Below, in pieces: positions 9,354 to 17,919 of a DNA stretch of 64,000 nt; positions within the stretch are counted from its first letter, which is position 1, and each line of letters starts with the position of its first letter. This DNA is from JAEUIT01 sp044220875 (GTDB taxonomy: Bacteria > Planctomycetota > Phycisphaerae > Phycisphaerales > SM1A02). The position numbers and the translations under genes are program-made. Below the pieces are notes generated by a model. The model was not told where the DNA came from, did not search any database, and was given only the letters and a program-made list of their open reading frames with translations. The stretch is from the NCBI GenBank assembly GCA_044220875.1, contig JBGAQH010000002.1:372001-436000 (forward strand), given 5' to 3'.

Positions 9354-9382
9354 TCTGATTGAAGTGCCGCATCCACCGCCGC

Positions 9383-10255
9383 CTAACGTTTCGCGCGCGA
9401 GCGGAGGAGGCCGCGGGATCGTCCGGCCTTCGCCTTCTCGTGCACCGGCCGCAGGGCCAGCAGCACGTCACCGCAGCCGGCGCCGAAGGTCTTCTTCGGG
9501 AGACTCTCGTCGGTCGCGTCGCGGCAGTCGGCCACCTTCCACGGGCCGCCGTGGGCGAGGGCGACCTTGAGCGCCAGGATCGGGAAGGTCAGCAGGTCGT
9601 ACTGCTCGATGAAGAGCGGGGCGAGGCCCTCGATGCCGACGGTCATCACGTAGTGCCGGATGCGCTCGCAGCGCAGCCGGTCGGGACCGCTCGCCTTCTG
9701 GAGTCCGTGGGTCTCGCTTCGGATCGCCGCGTATCCGCCGCCGGCGATCGGCAGCGGGCCGCGCTCGTAGACCGTCTCCGGCGCGATGCGCTCGCGCTTC
9801 TCGCGCACCGCGAGCCCGATGAGGTAGACCCCGGTGGGCGAGAGCAGCCGGTGCATCGCCCGCAGGTGGGCGACGACGTCGGCGATCCCGCCAAGATGTC
9901 CGACGGAATTGTCGAGGTTGATCGCCAGATCGAACGGTCCGGCGATGGAGGCCGGCGGATCGCGCATGTCCCCCTGCACCACCGTCGCCCGCGAACCGCG
10001 GAGCCTCGCCTGTCCCGCCTCGGCCACGATCGGGTCGAGCTCGACGCCGGCGACGACGCTGCCCCGCTTGCTGCCCCGCCTGTTTCCTCGTCGGGCGAAG
10101 TGCTCGAGCCACAGGCCCGGCCCGCACGCCGGATCGAGCACGCGCTTGGGATTCGGCCCGACGTGCGTGCGGACCATGGTGTCGATCGATCCGCGCATCT
10201 CCTCGCTCGGCTCGAAGAACGCGCTGTACAGGGCGTGGTTTCGGTAGAAGCTCAC
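9383..10255 (-). CDS. Class I SAM-dependent methyltransferase
   Basis: Protein of 290 residues with the Rossmann-fold signature of class I methyltransferases: motif I VLDPACGPGLWLEHFARRG, an acidic strand end in VVAGVELDP, motif II region VVQGDMRDPP, and an INLDNSVGHL segment where small-molecule methyltransferases carry the post-II strand. The N-terminus SFYRNHALYSAFFEP suits a small-molecule or protein substrate enzyme. The substrate cannot be read from the sequence. It does not look like UbiE/MenG, so it is not an obvious candidate for the missing last menaquinone step. GTG 10255 is chosen over the longer frame because the similarity begins there and TACGCT lies seven bases upstream. Confidence 0.8.
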   Translation of the reverse strand: MSFYRNHALYSAFFEPSEEMRGSIDTMVRTHVGPNPKRVLDPACGPGLWLEHFARRGNRRGSKRGSVVAGVELDPIVAEAGQARLRGSRATVVQGDMRDPPASIAGPFDLAINLDNSVGHLGGIADVVAHLRAMHRLLSPTGVYLIGLAVREKRERIAPETVYERGPLPIAGGGYAAIRSETHGLQKASGPDRLRCERIRHYVMTVGIEGLAPLFIEQYDLLTFPILALKVALAHGGPWKVADCRDATDESLPKKTFGAGCGDVLLALRPVHEKAKAGRSRGLLRSRAKR

Positions 10256-10262
10256 CCGCGGG

Positions 10263-10268
10263 AGCGTA
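10263..10268 (-). promoter_or_regulatory. -10-like TACGCT, 7 nt before GTG 10255
   Basis: Reads TACGCT on the minus strand and defines the methyltransferase start under the leaderless pattern. Confidence 0.45.
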
Positions 10269-10319
10269 CGGCCGGATCGCGGTTCACGAAAGCGGAGCAA
10301 ACCTGCCGATGCTGGCCCG

Positions 10320-10580
10320 ATGGAGATCGCATCGCTCGTCGGCTGGATTCCCGCGCTGGTCTTTCCGCTCGCGACGGCGCTCCAGCTCGTCGCGATCCTC
10401 CGGGCCCGCTCGGCCAAGGGCGTCTCGATCGCCGCATGGCTTCTCTTCGCCGCGGCCAACGTGAGCCTCTACCTCTACGTCGGCAAGCCGTGGGAGATTC
10501 AGGCAATCCTCGCCGGTCTCGGAACGGCGGCACTCAACCTGGCCATCGTCGGCGCGGCCCTGCGCTTTCGCGGCGCGTGA
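10320..10580 (+). CDS. Small PQ-loop (SemiSWEET-like) membrane protein
   Basis: Protein of 86 residues with three predicted membrane helices (about 5-25, 36-55 and 60-82), the size and topology of SemiSWEET half-transporters. The first-helix/loop signature ALQLVAILRARSAKGVS matches the PQ-loop pattern with Leu-Gln in place of Pro-Gln. Relatives function as dimers and some move sugars; the substrate here is not indicated. A GATGCT hexamer six bases before the ATG is a weak -10. It lies in a short space between two minus-strand genes and ends 12 bases from the end of the ABC substrate-binding gene. Confidence 0.7.
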   Translation: MEIASLVGWIPALVFPLATALQLVAILRARSAKGVSIAAWLLFAAANVSLYLYVGKPWEIQAILAGLGTAALNLAIVGAALRFRGA

Positions 10581-10592
10581 ATGCGCTGCCGC

Positions 10593-11603
10593 TCACTTCG
10601 CCGCCGGGGCCGAACGGAAGAGCGCCTCGGCTGCCGGCGCTTCCTTGATCGCTCCGATCGCCTTGAGCTGTCCGGCGATCGCGCTCCAGCGCTCCGCGGT
10701 CATCGCCCCGAGTCCGAGCGTATCGGTGTCCGCGGACTTCACCAACGGCGCCTGTCGGGCGGCGGCAAGGTCCATCGCCTGTCGGGTCATCGCCGTATTG
10801 AGCGTCGCGAGATGGGCGTTCGTCTCGTTCGGGTCGTCGAGATAGCGCTGCCACCCGCGCCGCAGGGCCCGCACAAGCCTGTCGCAGGTTGCCGCATGCT
10901 CCTTCGCATACGCCGCGCCGGTCGCGATCACGCCGTTATACGGATTGAAGCCGCTCTCCTTCGAAAGGAAGACCCGCGTCCGGACCCCCTGCAGCTCAAG
11001 CGCCACCGGCTCGGCGAAGACGAAGCACTGCTGGGCCCGCTCGGGATTCGCGACGAACTCGGCGAGGCTGCCGGTGTGCGGGACGAAGCTGACGCTCGCC
11101 GCGCCGATTCGCGCGCTGAGCGTCCTCACCCACGAGAGATTCGTCTCGCACGCCACGGTCGACTTTGATCGCCAGAGTTCCTCGAGCGAGCGGAGCGGGC
11201 TGGCCTCGTGGACCATCACGCCCATCGGATCGTCCTGGTAGGTCGCGAAGAGCCCGACGAGCTCGCCCCCCTGCTCGCGCAGGGTCAGGATCTGCTCGCC
11301 GCCGACGACCGCGAACTCGACCTTGCCCGCCGCGGCAAGCTGCGGCGCCGCGACGCCCGGGCCGCCCTTGATGATCTCGACGTCGAGTCCCTCGTCGCGG
11401 AAGGCGCCCTCGAGCTCGGCCGCGTAGATGCCGCCGAATTCGGGCTCCGGCACCCAGTTGAGCTGGAGACGCACGTGCTCGCCCGTCGCGCTTCCCGTCG
11501 GGGCGGCCGCGCCCGCCGCGGGGTCGGTCGCGGAGTTGCGGTCGCCGCAGCCCACCAGAATCGCGACGGCGCCGACGAGAACGCTGAGGAAGCATCGAGG
11601 CAT
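10593..11603 (-). CDS. ABC transporter substrate-binding lipoprotein, NMT1/THI5-like
   Basis: Captures a small solute outside the inner membrane for the adjacent ABC importer. Length is 336 residues. A lipoprotein signal ends at LVGCG (Cys 19). The mature part opens with RLQLNWVPEPEFGGIYAAEL, the hallmark of the NMT1/THI5-like family (ThiY, SsuA and nitrate/taurine binders). The family includes pyrimidine precursors of thiamine, sulfonates and nitrate; NWVPEPEFGGIYAA resembles ThiY most, but the ligand is not proven. No TPP riboswitch was recognised upstream. It is last in the order ATPase, permease, binding protein, and has its own TAGGAT hexamer six bases before the ATG, suggesting extra transcription of the binding protein. 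Confidence 0.85.
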   Translation of the reverse strand: MPRCFLSVLVGAVAILVGCGDRNSATDPAAGAAAPTGSATGEHVRLQLNWVPEPEFGGIYAAELEGAFRDEGLDVEIIKGGPGVAAPQLAAAGKVEFAVVGGEQILTLREQGGELVGLFATYQDDPMGVMVHEASPLRSLEELWRSKSTVACETNLSWVRTLSARIGAASVSFVPHTGSLAEFVANPERAQQCFVFAEPVALELQGVRTRVFLSKESGFNPYNGVIATGAAYAKEHAATCDRLVRALRRGWQRYLDDPNETNAHLATLNTAMTRQAMDLAAARQAPLVKSADTDTLGLGAMTAERWSAIAGQLKAIGAIKEAPAAEALFRSAPAAK

Positions 11604-11609
11604 GTCGCC

Positions 11610-11615
11610 ATCCTA
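11610..11615 (-). promoter_or_regulatory. -10-like TAGGAT, 6 nt before ATG 11603
   Basis: Sits in the 20-bp gap between the permease and binding-protein genes, a possible internal promoter giving more binding protein than permease. Confidence 0.4.
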
Positions 11616-11623
11616 CCCGCCGA

Positions 11624-12418
11624 TCAGCGAGGGTCGCGCGAGCGGTCGTCCGTCCCGAGCCAGCGCGAGGTCGCGACCGCAAGAAGGCTCACAGCGCCGA
11701 AGAGCGCGAAGCCGACGAGCGAGGCGAGCAGCACTGCGGCGAAGACCCGGTCGGTGCGGAACTCGCGCTGGCTGGCGGTGATGACCATGCCCAGCGGCGC
11801 CGCGTCGCTCGAGAAGCCCGCGACGAACTCGCCGACCACCGCGCCGATCGTGGCCAGTCCCGCCGCGATGCGGAGTCCGGTGAGGATCGACGGGATCGCC
11901 GACGGCACCTGAAGCCGCGTCCACCGCTGCCATCGCGAGGCCCGATGGAGGTCGAAGAGCTCCTCGAGCAGCGGGTCCGCGCCGCGCAGTCCGGCGAGCG
12001 TGCTGGCGATGACCGGGAAGACCGAGACGATGGCGCTCGACGCGATGACCGCGGGCGCGCCGTTGTCGAGCCAGATCACGAGGACCGGCGCGATCGCGAC
12101 CAGCGGCACCATCTGGAAGAGGAGCGTCAGCGGGTAGACGCCGCGCTCGATCCAGCGCGATGCGCCGAGCACGCTCCCTAACGCCACGCCCACCACGGCG
12201 GCGATGGCGAATCCGGCGAGCGTGGCCCGGGCGGTGAGGAGCGTGCTCGCCCCGAGCGAGGCCCGCCCCTCCCACAGGGCCACCGCGATGCGCCACGGCG
12301 AGGGCAGCACGTACGCCGAGACGCCGAAGGCGACCACCGCAAGCTGCCAGAGAACGAGGAGGGCGACGACCGCGACGACCGGCGCCGCGGCGCGGGCGAT
12401 GGGACCGGGGGAGCTCAT
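11624..12418 (-). CDS. ABC transporter permease (BPD family, SsuC/ThiX-like)
   Basis: Inner-membrane channel subunit of the importer, 264 residues with about six hydrophobic segments. The N-terminal VVALLVLWQLAVV helix and YVLPSPWRI are characteristic of nitrate/sulfonate/taurine-type permeases. The cytoplasmic EAA-like coupling segment is LFDLHRASRWQRWTRLQVPSAIPSILTGLRI. Its start codon overlaps the stop of the ATPase gene (ATGA), so the two are translationally coupled. Partners are the ATPase upstream and the lipoprotein downstream. Confidence 0.88.
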   Translation of the reverse strand: MSSPGPIARAAAPVVAVVALLVLWQLAVVAFGVSAYVLPSPWRIAVALWEGRASLGASTLLTARATLAGFAIAAVVGVALGSVLGASRWIERGVYPLTLLFQMVPLVAIAPVLVIWLDNGAPAVIASSAIVSVFPVIASTLAGLRGADPLLEELFDLHRASRWQRWTRLQVPSAIPSILTGLRIAAGLATIGAVVGEFVAGFSSDAAPLGMVITASQREFRTDRVFAAVLLASLVGFALFGAVSLLAVATSRWLGTDDRSRDPR

Positions 12419-13206
12419 GAGCCGCCCCGCATCGCGGTCCGCAGCACGGCGCTGAGCGAGCGCACGTGTTCGTTGAACGCCGGCGAGGTCCGCACCTCCG
12501 GCGCGTGCGAGGCAAGGGCGATCGCCTCGCGGTGCAGCACCCGCGCCGGCCGCGGCGAGAAGACCAGGCAGTCGGTCGCGAGATAGACCGCCTCGGGGAT
12601 CGAGTGGGTCACGAGCACCGCGGTGAAGCGGTCCTGGCGCCAGAGGTCGTGGAGCTCCTCGCAGAGCTCCTGTCGGGTGACCTCGTCGAGGGCGCTGAAC
12701 GGCTCGTCGAGAAGCAGGAGCCGCGGCCGCGTGACCAGCGCCCTGGCCAGCGCCGCCCGCATCCGCATGCCGCCCGAGAGCTGGTGCGGCCGCCGGCCCG
12801 CGGCGTCACCTAACCCGACGCGCACCACGGCGTCGCGGGCGAGCGCGGCGCGCGGCCCGGCCGGCACTCCGGCGAGCTCCAGCGGAAGCTCGACGTTGCG
12901 GGCCACGGTGCGCCACGGCAGCAGGCGCGGCTCCTGGAAGCAGAACGAGGGTCGTCCCTCGCGCCCCCCATCAGGCGAGTCGGTGCGAACGATGGTTCCG
13001 GCGTCGGGCCGGTCGAGCCCGCCGATCATGCGAAGGAGCGTCGTCTTGCCGCATCCGCTCGGGCCGATGAGGGCGACGAAGGAGCCCGGCGCGACGGAGA
13101 GCGAGACGTCGTCGACCGCGGCCACGCTCCCGAACCGCCGCGAGACGCCGCGCACGTCGACGCCGACGGGAACCGCAATCTCCTTCGCATCAACGACGGA
13201 CGCCAT
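12415..13206 (-). CDS. ABC transporter ATP-binding subunit (SsuB/ThiZ-like)
   Basis: ATPase that drives the NMT1-type importer, 263 residues. Walker A is GPSGCGKTT, the Q-loop region is FCFQEPRLLPWR, the signature is LSGGMRMRAALARAL, Walker B is LLLLDEPFSALDE and the switch His is in VLVTHSIPEA. ATG 13206 is chosen over the in-frame ATG at 13218 because TATGCT lies seven bases upstream of 13206 and overlaps the earlier codon. First gene of the three-gene transporter operon. Confidence 0.88.
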   Translation of the reverse strand: MASVVDAKEIAVPVGVDVRGVSRRFGSVAAVDDVSLSVAPGSFVALIGPSGCGKTTLLRMIGGLDRPDAGTIVRTDSPDGGREGRPSFCFQEPRLLPWRTVARNVELPLELAGVPAGPRAALARDAVVRVGLGDAAGRRPHQLSGGMRMRAALARALVTRPRLLLLDEPFSALDEVTRQELCEELHDLWRQDRFTAVLVTHSIPEAVYLATDCLVFSPRPARVLHREAIALASHAPEVRTSPAFNEHVRSLSAVLRTAMRGGS

Positions 13207-13213
13207 GCGCCGG

Positions 13214-13219
13214 AGCATA
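13214..13219 (-). promoter_or_regulatory. -10-like TATGCT, 7 nt before ATG 13206
   Basis: A good -10 match placed at the leaderless distance. It implies that the transporter operon starts here rather than reading through from the porin gene 74 bases upstream. Confidence 0.45.
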
Positions 13220-13279
13220 GCCCGCGCATGGCGTCCGTGTGTGTGCCGTCGCCGGACGACGCGTCCGGTCTCGTCGGGT

Positions 13280-14668
13280 CTAGAAGGTCACCTGAAGCCG
13301 GATCGAGAAGACGATCGGGTCGGTCACCGTTTCGTCTCCGCCCGGATCGAGCAGGAACTGGATGTCGGGAGTGATCGAGACCGCGGGGGTGATCTGCGCC
13401 GCATAGAACAGCTCGATCGCCGTCTCGCGTCCCGAGATGCCCACGTTCGGCGAGCCCGCGTAGTGGACGCGGCCGACGTAGGCGCCGACCTTGTCGGCGT
13501 CGCGGCCGGGGAACGTGCCGTGCAGCGCGGCGCCGCCGCCGTAGTGCAGGTGATTGACGATGACGTTCGGATCGGCGTAGCTCCACTGTCCGAAGAGCCA
13601 GAGGCCGCGCGTGTCATCGTCGCCGCCGCCTTCCGGCGCGAAGATCCGTCCCTCGGCGAGGGAGTAGAGGCCGTACGCGGACTCGAGCGCGCCGGTGTCG
13701 AAGTTCGCGAAGTCGCTCGAGTCGTACCAGCCGCCGAACGCGAAGCGCGCATCGCGGATCGGACCGAGCTCCTTGAACGTCAGTCCCATCTCGCCCGCGG
13801 CCCACACGTCGTCGAACTGGTCGTCGGGGACGAACTGGTCCCAGGTGAAGTTCGCGTCGAACGCGCCGCCGCCGACGTAGAAGTGCTCGCACGGATAGAC
13901 GTAGGCCACGCCGCCGAGCGACGCATAGGGATAGGTCGGCACCGTCAGGAAGGTCATCGGATAGAGCTGGCCGAGATTGAGGTAGCCGGCGCTCGACTTG
14001 AGGTAGCCGAATTCGGTGGTCGGGTCGATCTTGCCGAACTTGGCCCGCAGCGCCCCGTCGAAGAGCTCCTGCTGGTACCAGATGTTGGCGACCTGGAAGG
14101 TGTCGCCGCCGATCTCGATCGTCGAGGTCCACTGCGTGCCGGGCACGAAGGTCCCGCCCTCGACCGAGTTGCTCGACGCGACGTCGACGTAGAAGGTGCC
14201 GCCCTTCCAGCCGAAGAGCTTCTCGGTGTCGACGGTGGTGTTGAAGTCGAAGATGTTCCGGTCGACCCACTTCCGCGAGAGGCCGCCGGAGATCGCGTCG
14301 GCCCACTCGATGGTGAAGGAGCCGGCGACGGTGACGCCATGGTCCTCAAGCCAGGTGCGGGCGCCGGCCCAGTCGCCGGTGATGCGCGACCACTCCCACA
14401 TGGGGAGACCGCCGAACCATTCGCGCTCGCCGGCCGGCTTCTCGGTCGCGGGCACGTTGTCGCGCGGTCCGGGCTGCTGTCCGGGGAAGCTCGGCGGAAT
14501 CGCACCGGCCGCGGCCGGCGCGATCACGTCAACGGCCTCGTCGACGCCGCCCGCGCCGGCGACCGTGTCGTCATGCTGCGTCGGGGTCGCATCCTGCGCA
14601 GCCGCGCCAGCCGTCACGCACAGCGCGATCACCGATCCCCACGCCGATAGCAGGTCCATTCGCTTCAT
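13280..14668 (-). CDS. OprB-family carbohydrate porin
   Basis: Outer-membrane channel of the carbohydrate-selective porin family, 462 residues. A signal peptide ends near AGAAAQ. The mature protein carries the OprB opening WEWSRITGDWAGARTWLEDHGV, alternating beta-strand texture with many Gly, Tyr and Trp, and a terminal strand ending ...FSIRLQVTF with the C-terminal Phe typical of outer-membrane proteins. ATG 14668 precedes the signal peptide and has a G-rich possible ribosome site; in-frame ATGs at 14686 and further upstream are less likely. The open frame continues far upstream but only as antisense of terC. The gene lies 74 bases upstream of the ABC importer on the same strand, so the porin could feed it. 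Confidence 0.85.
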   Translation of the reverse strand: MKRMDLLSAWGSVIALCVTAGAAAQDATPTQHDDTVAGAGGVDEAVDVIAPAAAGAIPPSFPGQQPGPRDNVPATEKPAGEREWFGGLPMWEWSRITGDWAGARTWLEDHGVTVAGSFTIEWADAISGGLSRKWVDRNIFDFNTTVDTEKLFGWKGGTFYVDVASSNSVEGGTFVPGTQWTSTIEIGGDTFQVANIWYQQELFDGALRAKFGKIDPTTEFGYLKSSAGYLNLGQLYPMTFLTVPTYPYASLGGVAYVYPCEHFYVGGGAFDANFTWDQFVPDDQFDDVWAAGEMGLTFKELGPIRDARFAFGGWYDSSDFANFDTGALESAYGLYSLAEGRIFAPEGGGDDDTRGLWLFGQWSYADPNVIVNHLHYGGGAALHGTFPGRDADKVGAYVGRVHYAGSPNVGISGRETAIELFYAAQITPAVSITPDIQFLLDPGGDETVTDPIVFSIRLQVTF

Positions 14669-14905
14669 GTCCGTCCCCCCGGCCATGCCGGATAGCGTTT
14701 CGCCCCGAATCGAGTCGGAGGCGTGATCCCCCCGATCGGCCACTGCGGGTGCGCGCTTCAGGCGGATCGACGAGAGGACCGGCATTGGGGTCGGCCTCGT
14801 CAGACAGTGACCAGTGCCGCACGCGAGCTCCGGCGTCTGGCTGCTCCGAGAACCGGCGGGCGCCGGACCGCGCTCGAGGCGGACACGGTCGTCGGCGATT
14901 CGGGC

Positions 14906-14911
14906 TAGCAT
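14906..14911 (+). promoter_or_regulatory. -10-like TAGCAT, 9 nt before ATG of terC
   Basis: Leaderless-type promoter. No yybP-ykoY (manganese) riboswitch was recognised in the 252-bp gap upstream, which otherwise holds nothing distinctive. Confidence 0.4.
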
Positions 14912-14920
14912 CACCGTTCC

Positions 14921-15997
14921 ATGCAGCCGTTGCAGCTCTTCGGTCTCTCCGACTATTGGTGGTTCTACGGCTCGTTCGTGGGATTCGTCCTGGTGCTCCT
15001 GGCCCTCGACCTGGGCGTCTTCAACCGCAAGGCGAAGACGATGTCGATCGTGGCCGCCGCCCGCTGGACCGCGGTGTGGGTCACGCTTGCCCTGGCCTTC
15101 AACGTGGGCCTCGGACTCTGGGCCCATCACGAGCTTCACCGGCCCGAGATGCTCGCGAAGCTCGCACTGCCCGAGCTCGCCCACTACGGCGGCGCCCCCG
15201 GCGAGGCGGCGATGACGCTGGCCTTCGAGTTCCTCGCCGGCTACGTCGTCGAGATCTCGCTGTCGGTCGACAACCTCTTCGTCTTCCTCGTCCTCTTCGG
15301 CTACTTCGCCGTGCCCGCGAATCTCCGGCACCGCGTTCTCTTCTACGGCATCCTCGGGGCGCTCATCTGCCGCGCGCTCTTCATCGCCCTCGGAAGCCTG
15401 CTCTTCCAGTTTCAGTGGGTCGTCATCGTCTTCGGCGTCTTCCTGATCTTCACCGGCCTCAAGCTCCTGTTCACCTCGGGCGACGACGAGCCCGATCCCT
15501 CGAAGAATCCGGTCCTGAAGCTGCTGCACCGATTCCTGCCGGTGACCGACGGCTACCGCGGGGGCCGCTTCATCGTGGCCGAGGCGGGGCGGCGCGTGGC
15601 CACGCCGCTCCTCGTCACGCTCGTCGCCGTCGAGCTCACCGACATCGTCTTCGCCGTCGACAGCATCCCGGCGATCTACGGCATCACGAAGGAGCCGCTG
15701 ATCGTCTTCACCTCGAACGTCTTCGCGATCCTCGGGCTCCGCTCCATGTTCTTCGTGCTCGCCGGCGCGATGGACCGCTTCCACCTGCTCAAGTACGGCC
15801 TCGGCTTCGTGCTTGCGTTTGTCGGATGCAAGATGACGTTCCTGGGATACCTCTTCGAGGACCACCACTTCCCGATCACCTGGTCGCTCGCCATCATCCT
15901 CGCCGCGCTGGGACTCTCCCTCGCCGCGAGCCTGATGTTCCCGAAGCGGGCAGGGAATAATCCGGGCCAGCCGCCCGAGGGCGGCGCGGTGAACTGA
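14921..15997 (+). CDS. TerC/Alx-family integral membrane protein
   Basis: Polytopic membrane protein of 358 residues with about eight or nine hydrophobic segments. The two acidic intramembrane motifs of the family are present: FLAGYVVEISLSVDNLFVF and VAVELTDIVFAVDSIPAI. TerC and Alx proteins are linked to metal ion export (manganese, calcium) and tellurite resistance. Length matches the Alx/YceF branch of about 320-350 residues with a long central linker (DDEPDPSKNP). Followed on the same strand by dedA after 42 bases, which has its own -10. Confidence 0.9.
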   Translation: MQPLQLFGLSDYWWFYGSFVGFVLVLLALDLGVFNRKAKTMSIVAAARWTAVWVTLALAFNVGLGLWAHHELHRPEMLAKLALPELAHYGGAPGEAAMTLAFEFLAGYVVEISLSVDNLFVFLVLFGYFAVPANLRHRVLFYGILGALICRALFIALGSLLFQFQWVVIVFGVFLIFTGLKLLFTSGDDEPDPSKNPVLKLLHRFLPVTDGYRGGRFIVAEAGRRVATPLLVTLVAVELTDIVFAVDSIPAIYGITKEPLIVFTSNVFAILGLRSMFFVLAGAMDRFHLLKYGLGFVLAFVGCKMTFLGYLFEDHHFPITWSLAIILAALGLSLAASLMFPKRAGNNPGQPPEGGAVN

Positions 15998-16027
15998 GCG
16001 AGCGACGGCGGAAGGCGGCCCTCGCCC

Positions 16028-16033
16028 TATACT
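16028..16033 (+). promoter_or_regulatory. -10-like TATACT, 6 nt before ATG of dedA
   Basis: Near-consensus -10 at the leaderless distance. Confidence 0.45.
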
Positions 16034-16039
16034 CCGCGA

Positions 16040-16723
16040 ATGGACTGGCTGCACGAATTCATGCGCCTCTTCCGCGAGTTGGACGTCTTCCTCGCGGAGC
16101 TCGTGCGTGACTACGGCGCGTGGACGTACGCGATCCTCTTCCTCATCGTCTTCGTCGAGACCGGCCTGGTCGTCATGCCGTTCCTGCCCGGCGACTCGCT
16201 GCTCTTCGCGGCCGGCGCCCTCTGCGCCCACGGCGACCTCAACGTGCTTCTCCTCGCCGCCGGCCTCGTCGCGTCGGCGGTGATCGGCGACAACCTGAAC
16301 TACCGCATCGGGCGCTCGATCGGCCCCCGGGCCTTCACCGGCCGCGTCCGCTTCCTGCGCCGCGAGCACCTCGACCGGACCCAGGCCTTCTTCGAGAAGC
16401 ACGGGGCGAAGGCGATCGTGCTGGCCCGCTTCGTCCCGATCATCCGCACCTTCGCCCCCTTCGTCGCCGGCGTCGGGGCGATGCGCTATCCGCGGTTCCT
16501 CGCCTACAGCGTCTTCGGCGGAACGCTTTGGGTCGGCTCGTTCGTCGCCGCGGGCTACCTCTTCGGCAACCTGCCGATCGTCAAGGGCAACTTCAGCAAG
16601 GTGATTCTCCTCATCGTCCTGATCAGCGTGCTGCCGATCGCGATCGAGTGGTGGCGGGCCCGTTCCGAGGCGCGGCGGGCGGGCAAGGGCGCCGGAAACG
16701 GCACGGCGAAGGACCCCTCATGA
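16040..16723 (+). CDS. DedA-family (SNARE-associated) membrane protein
   Basis: Inner-membrane protein of 227 residues. Diagnostic features are the acidic re-entrant segment FVETGLVVMPFLPGDSLLFAAG, the DNLNYRIGRSIG stretch, and the conserved ARFVPIIRTFAPFVAGVGAMRYPRF motif with catalytic-type Arg residues. DedA proteins act as undecaprenyl-phosphate or phospholipid flippases and affect envelope integrity. The stop overlaps the ATG of the exporter permease by four bases, tying this gene to the DevBCA-like operon. Confidence 0.9.
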   Translation: MDWLHEFMRLFRELDVFLAELVRDYGAWTYAILFLIVFVETGLVVMPFLPGDSLLFAAGALCAHGDLNVLLLAAGLVASAVIGDNLNYRIGRSIGPRAFTGRVRFLRREHLDRTQAFFEKHGAKAIVLARFVPIIRTFAPFVAGVGAMRYPRFLAYSVFGGTLWVGSFVAAGYLFGNLPIVKGNFSKVILLIVLISVLPIAIEWWRARSEARRAGKGAGNGTAKDPS

Positions 16724-17919
16724 AGCTCTTCGCCCTCAAGATGCTCTTCGGCGACGTCGCGAAGTTCTACGGCATCCTGCTGGGCCTCACCTTCGCGTCG
16801 CTCCTCATCTCGCAGCAGAGCGCGATCTTCGTCGGCCTCATGAGCCGCACCGTCGGATTCGTCCGCGACACGGGGCAGGCCGACCTCTGGGTGATCGATC
16901 CGGACAAGCTCTACGTCGACGACCAGAAGCCGCTGCGCGACACCGAGGTGGACCGCATCCGCTCGGTCACCGGCGTCGCGTGGGCGGTGCCGCTCTACAA
17001 GGGGCTGCTCTCGGCGAAGCTCCCCAGCGGCGAGCGCGAGACCTGCGACGTGATCGGCATCGACGACGCGACGCTCATCGGCGGCCCTCCGAAGATGATC
17101 GAGGGGAACATCGAGGACCTCCGCAATCCCGATGCGGTGGTCATCGACTCGGCGAGCCGCGAGCGAAAGCTCGCCCTGCCCGTCGAGCTCCCGGTCGGCG
17201 AGGTGATGCTCAACTTCGACGCCAACGACAGCAAGGCCAAGCGGCGGGCGATGCGGGTCGGCGACATCCTCGAGCTCAACGAGCGCCGGGCGGTGGTCGT
17301 CGGCATCGCCGAGACGACCCCGACCTTCCAGAACCAGCCGGTGATCTACACGACATACTCGCGGGCCAAGCTCTTCGCCCCGGCCAATCGACGCACCGCG
17401 TCGCTGGTGCTGGTGAAGGCCCTGCACGACACCGAGCCGAAGGAGCTCGCCCGACTCATCGAGGCGGAGACGGGGCTGCTTGCCTTCACGCCGGACGAGT
17501 TCTCCTGGCGGACGATCAACTACTGGGTGTCGCAGACCGGCATCCCGATCAACTTCGGCATCGCCATCGGCCTGGGCTTCCTCGTCGGCGTCGCCATCGC
17601 CGGGCAGATGTTCTACAACTTCACCCTCGACAACCTGAAGTACTTCGGGGCGATGAAGGCGATGGGGGCGAGCACGCGACGTCTGCTGGGCATGGTCGCG
17701 CTCCAGGCCTTCGTCGCCGCCGTGCTCGGACTCGGCATCGGCCTGGGCATCACCTCGGTCTTCGGCCTGAGCGTGCCCGGCAACCGCCTCGCGTTCCGCC
17801 TGCTCTGGCACATTCCGGTGATGACCGCATGCGCGGTCACGGTGATCTGCGTGGGCAGCGCGCTCCTGTCGATGATCCGCGTCGTGCGGCTCGATCCGGC
17901 GGAGGTCTTCAAGACATGA
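16720..17919 (+). CDS. DevC-like ABC exporter permease (FtsX domain)
   Basis: Membrane subunit of 399 residues. A helix at about 20-40 (GILLGLTFASLLISQQ) is followed by a long extracytoplasmic domain (ADLWVIDPDKLYVDDQKPL onward). Three helices follow at about 270-395 with the FtsX-type QMFYNFTLDNLKYFGAMKAMGAS loop. The opening resembles DevC of cyanobacterial DevBCA exporters, which work with a periplasmic adaptor and an outer-membrane TolC-like channel. Coupled by 4-bp overlaps to dedA before it and the ATPase after it. Cargo is unknown. Confidence 0.85.
   Translation: MKLFALKMLFGDVAKFYGILLGLTFASLLISQQSAIFVGLMSRTVGFVRDTGQADLWVIDPDKLYVDDQKPLRDTEVDRIRSVTGVAWAVPLYKGLLSAKLPSGERETCDVIGIDDATLIGGPPKMIEGNIEDLRNPDAVVIDSASRERKLALPVELPVGEVMLNFDANDSKAKRRAMRVGDILELNERRAVVVGIAETTPTFQNQPVIYTTYSRAKLFAPANRRTASLVLVKALHDTEPKELARLIEAETGLLAFTPDEFSWRTINYWVSQTGIPINFGIAIGLGFLVGVAIAGQMFYNFTLDNLKYFGAMKAMGASTRRLLGMVALQAFVAAVLGLGIGLGITSVFGLSVPGNRLAFRLLWHIPVMTACAVTVICVGSALLSMIRVVRLDPAEVFKT

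Noticed and set aside
9106..9471. Small open frame translating the CACAGAGG repeat
   Set aside because: The peptide is only a translation of the repeat units and continues into the methyltransferase gene in the wrong frame.
12415..13280. TPP riboswitch upstream of the THI5-like importer
   Set aside because: Only 73 bases separate it from the porin gene, and no THI-box sequence was recognised.
14700..14920. yybP-ykoY manganese riboswitch upstream of terC
   Set aside because: The conserved core was not seen, and a -10 lies only nine bases before the start codon.
14669..16402. N-terminal extension of the OprB frame to 1040 codons
   Set aside because: The extension runs antisense through terC and lacks any porin similarity; the signal peptide starts at 14668.
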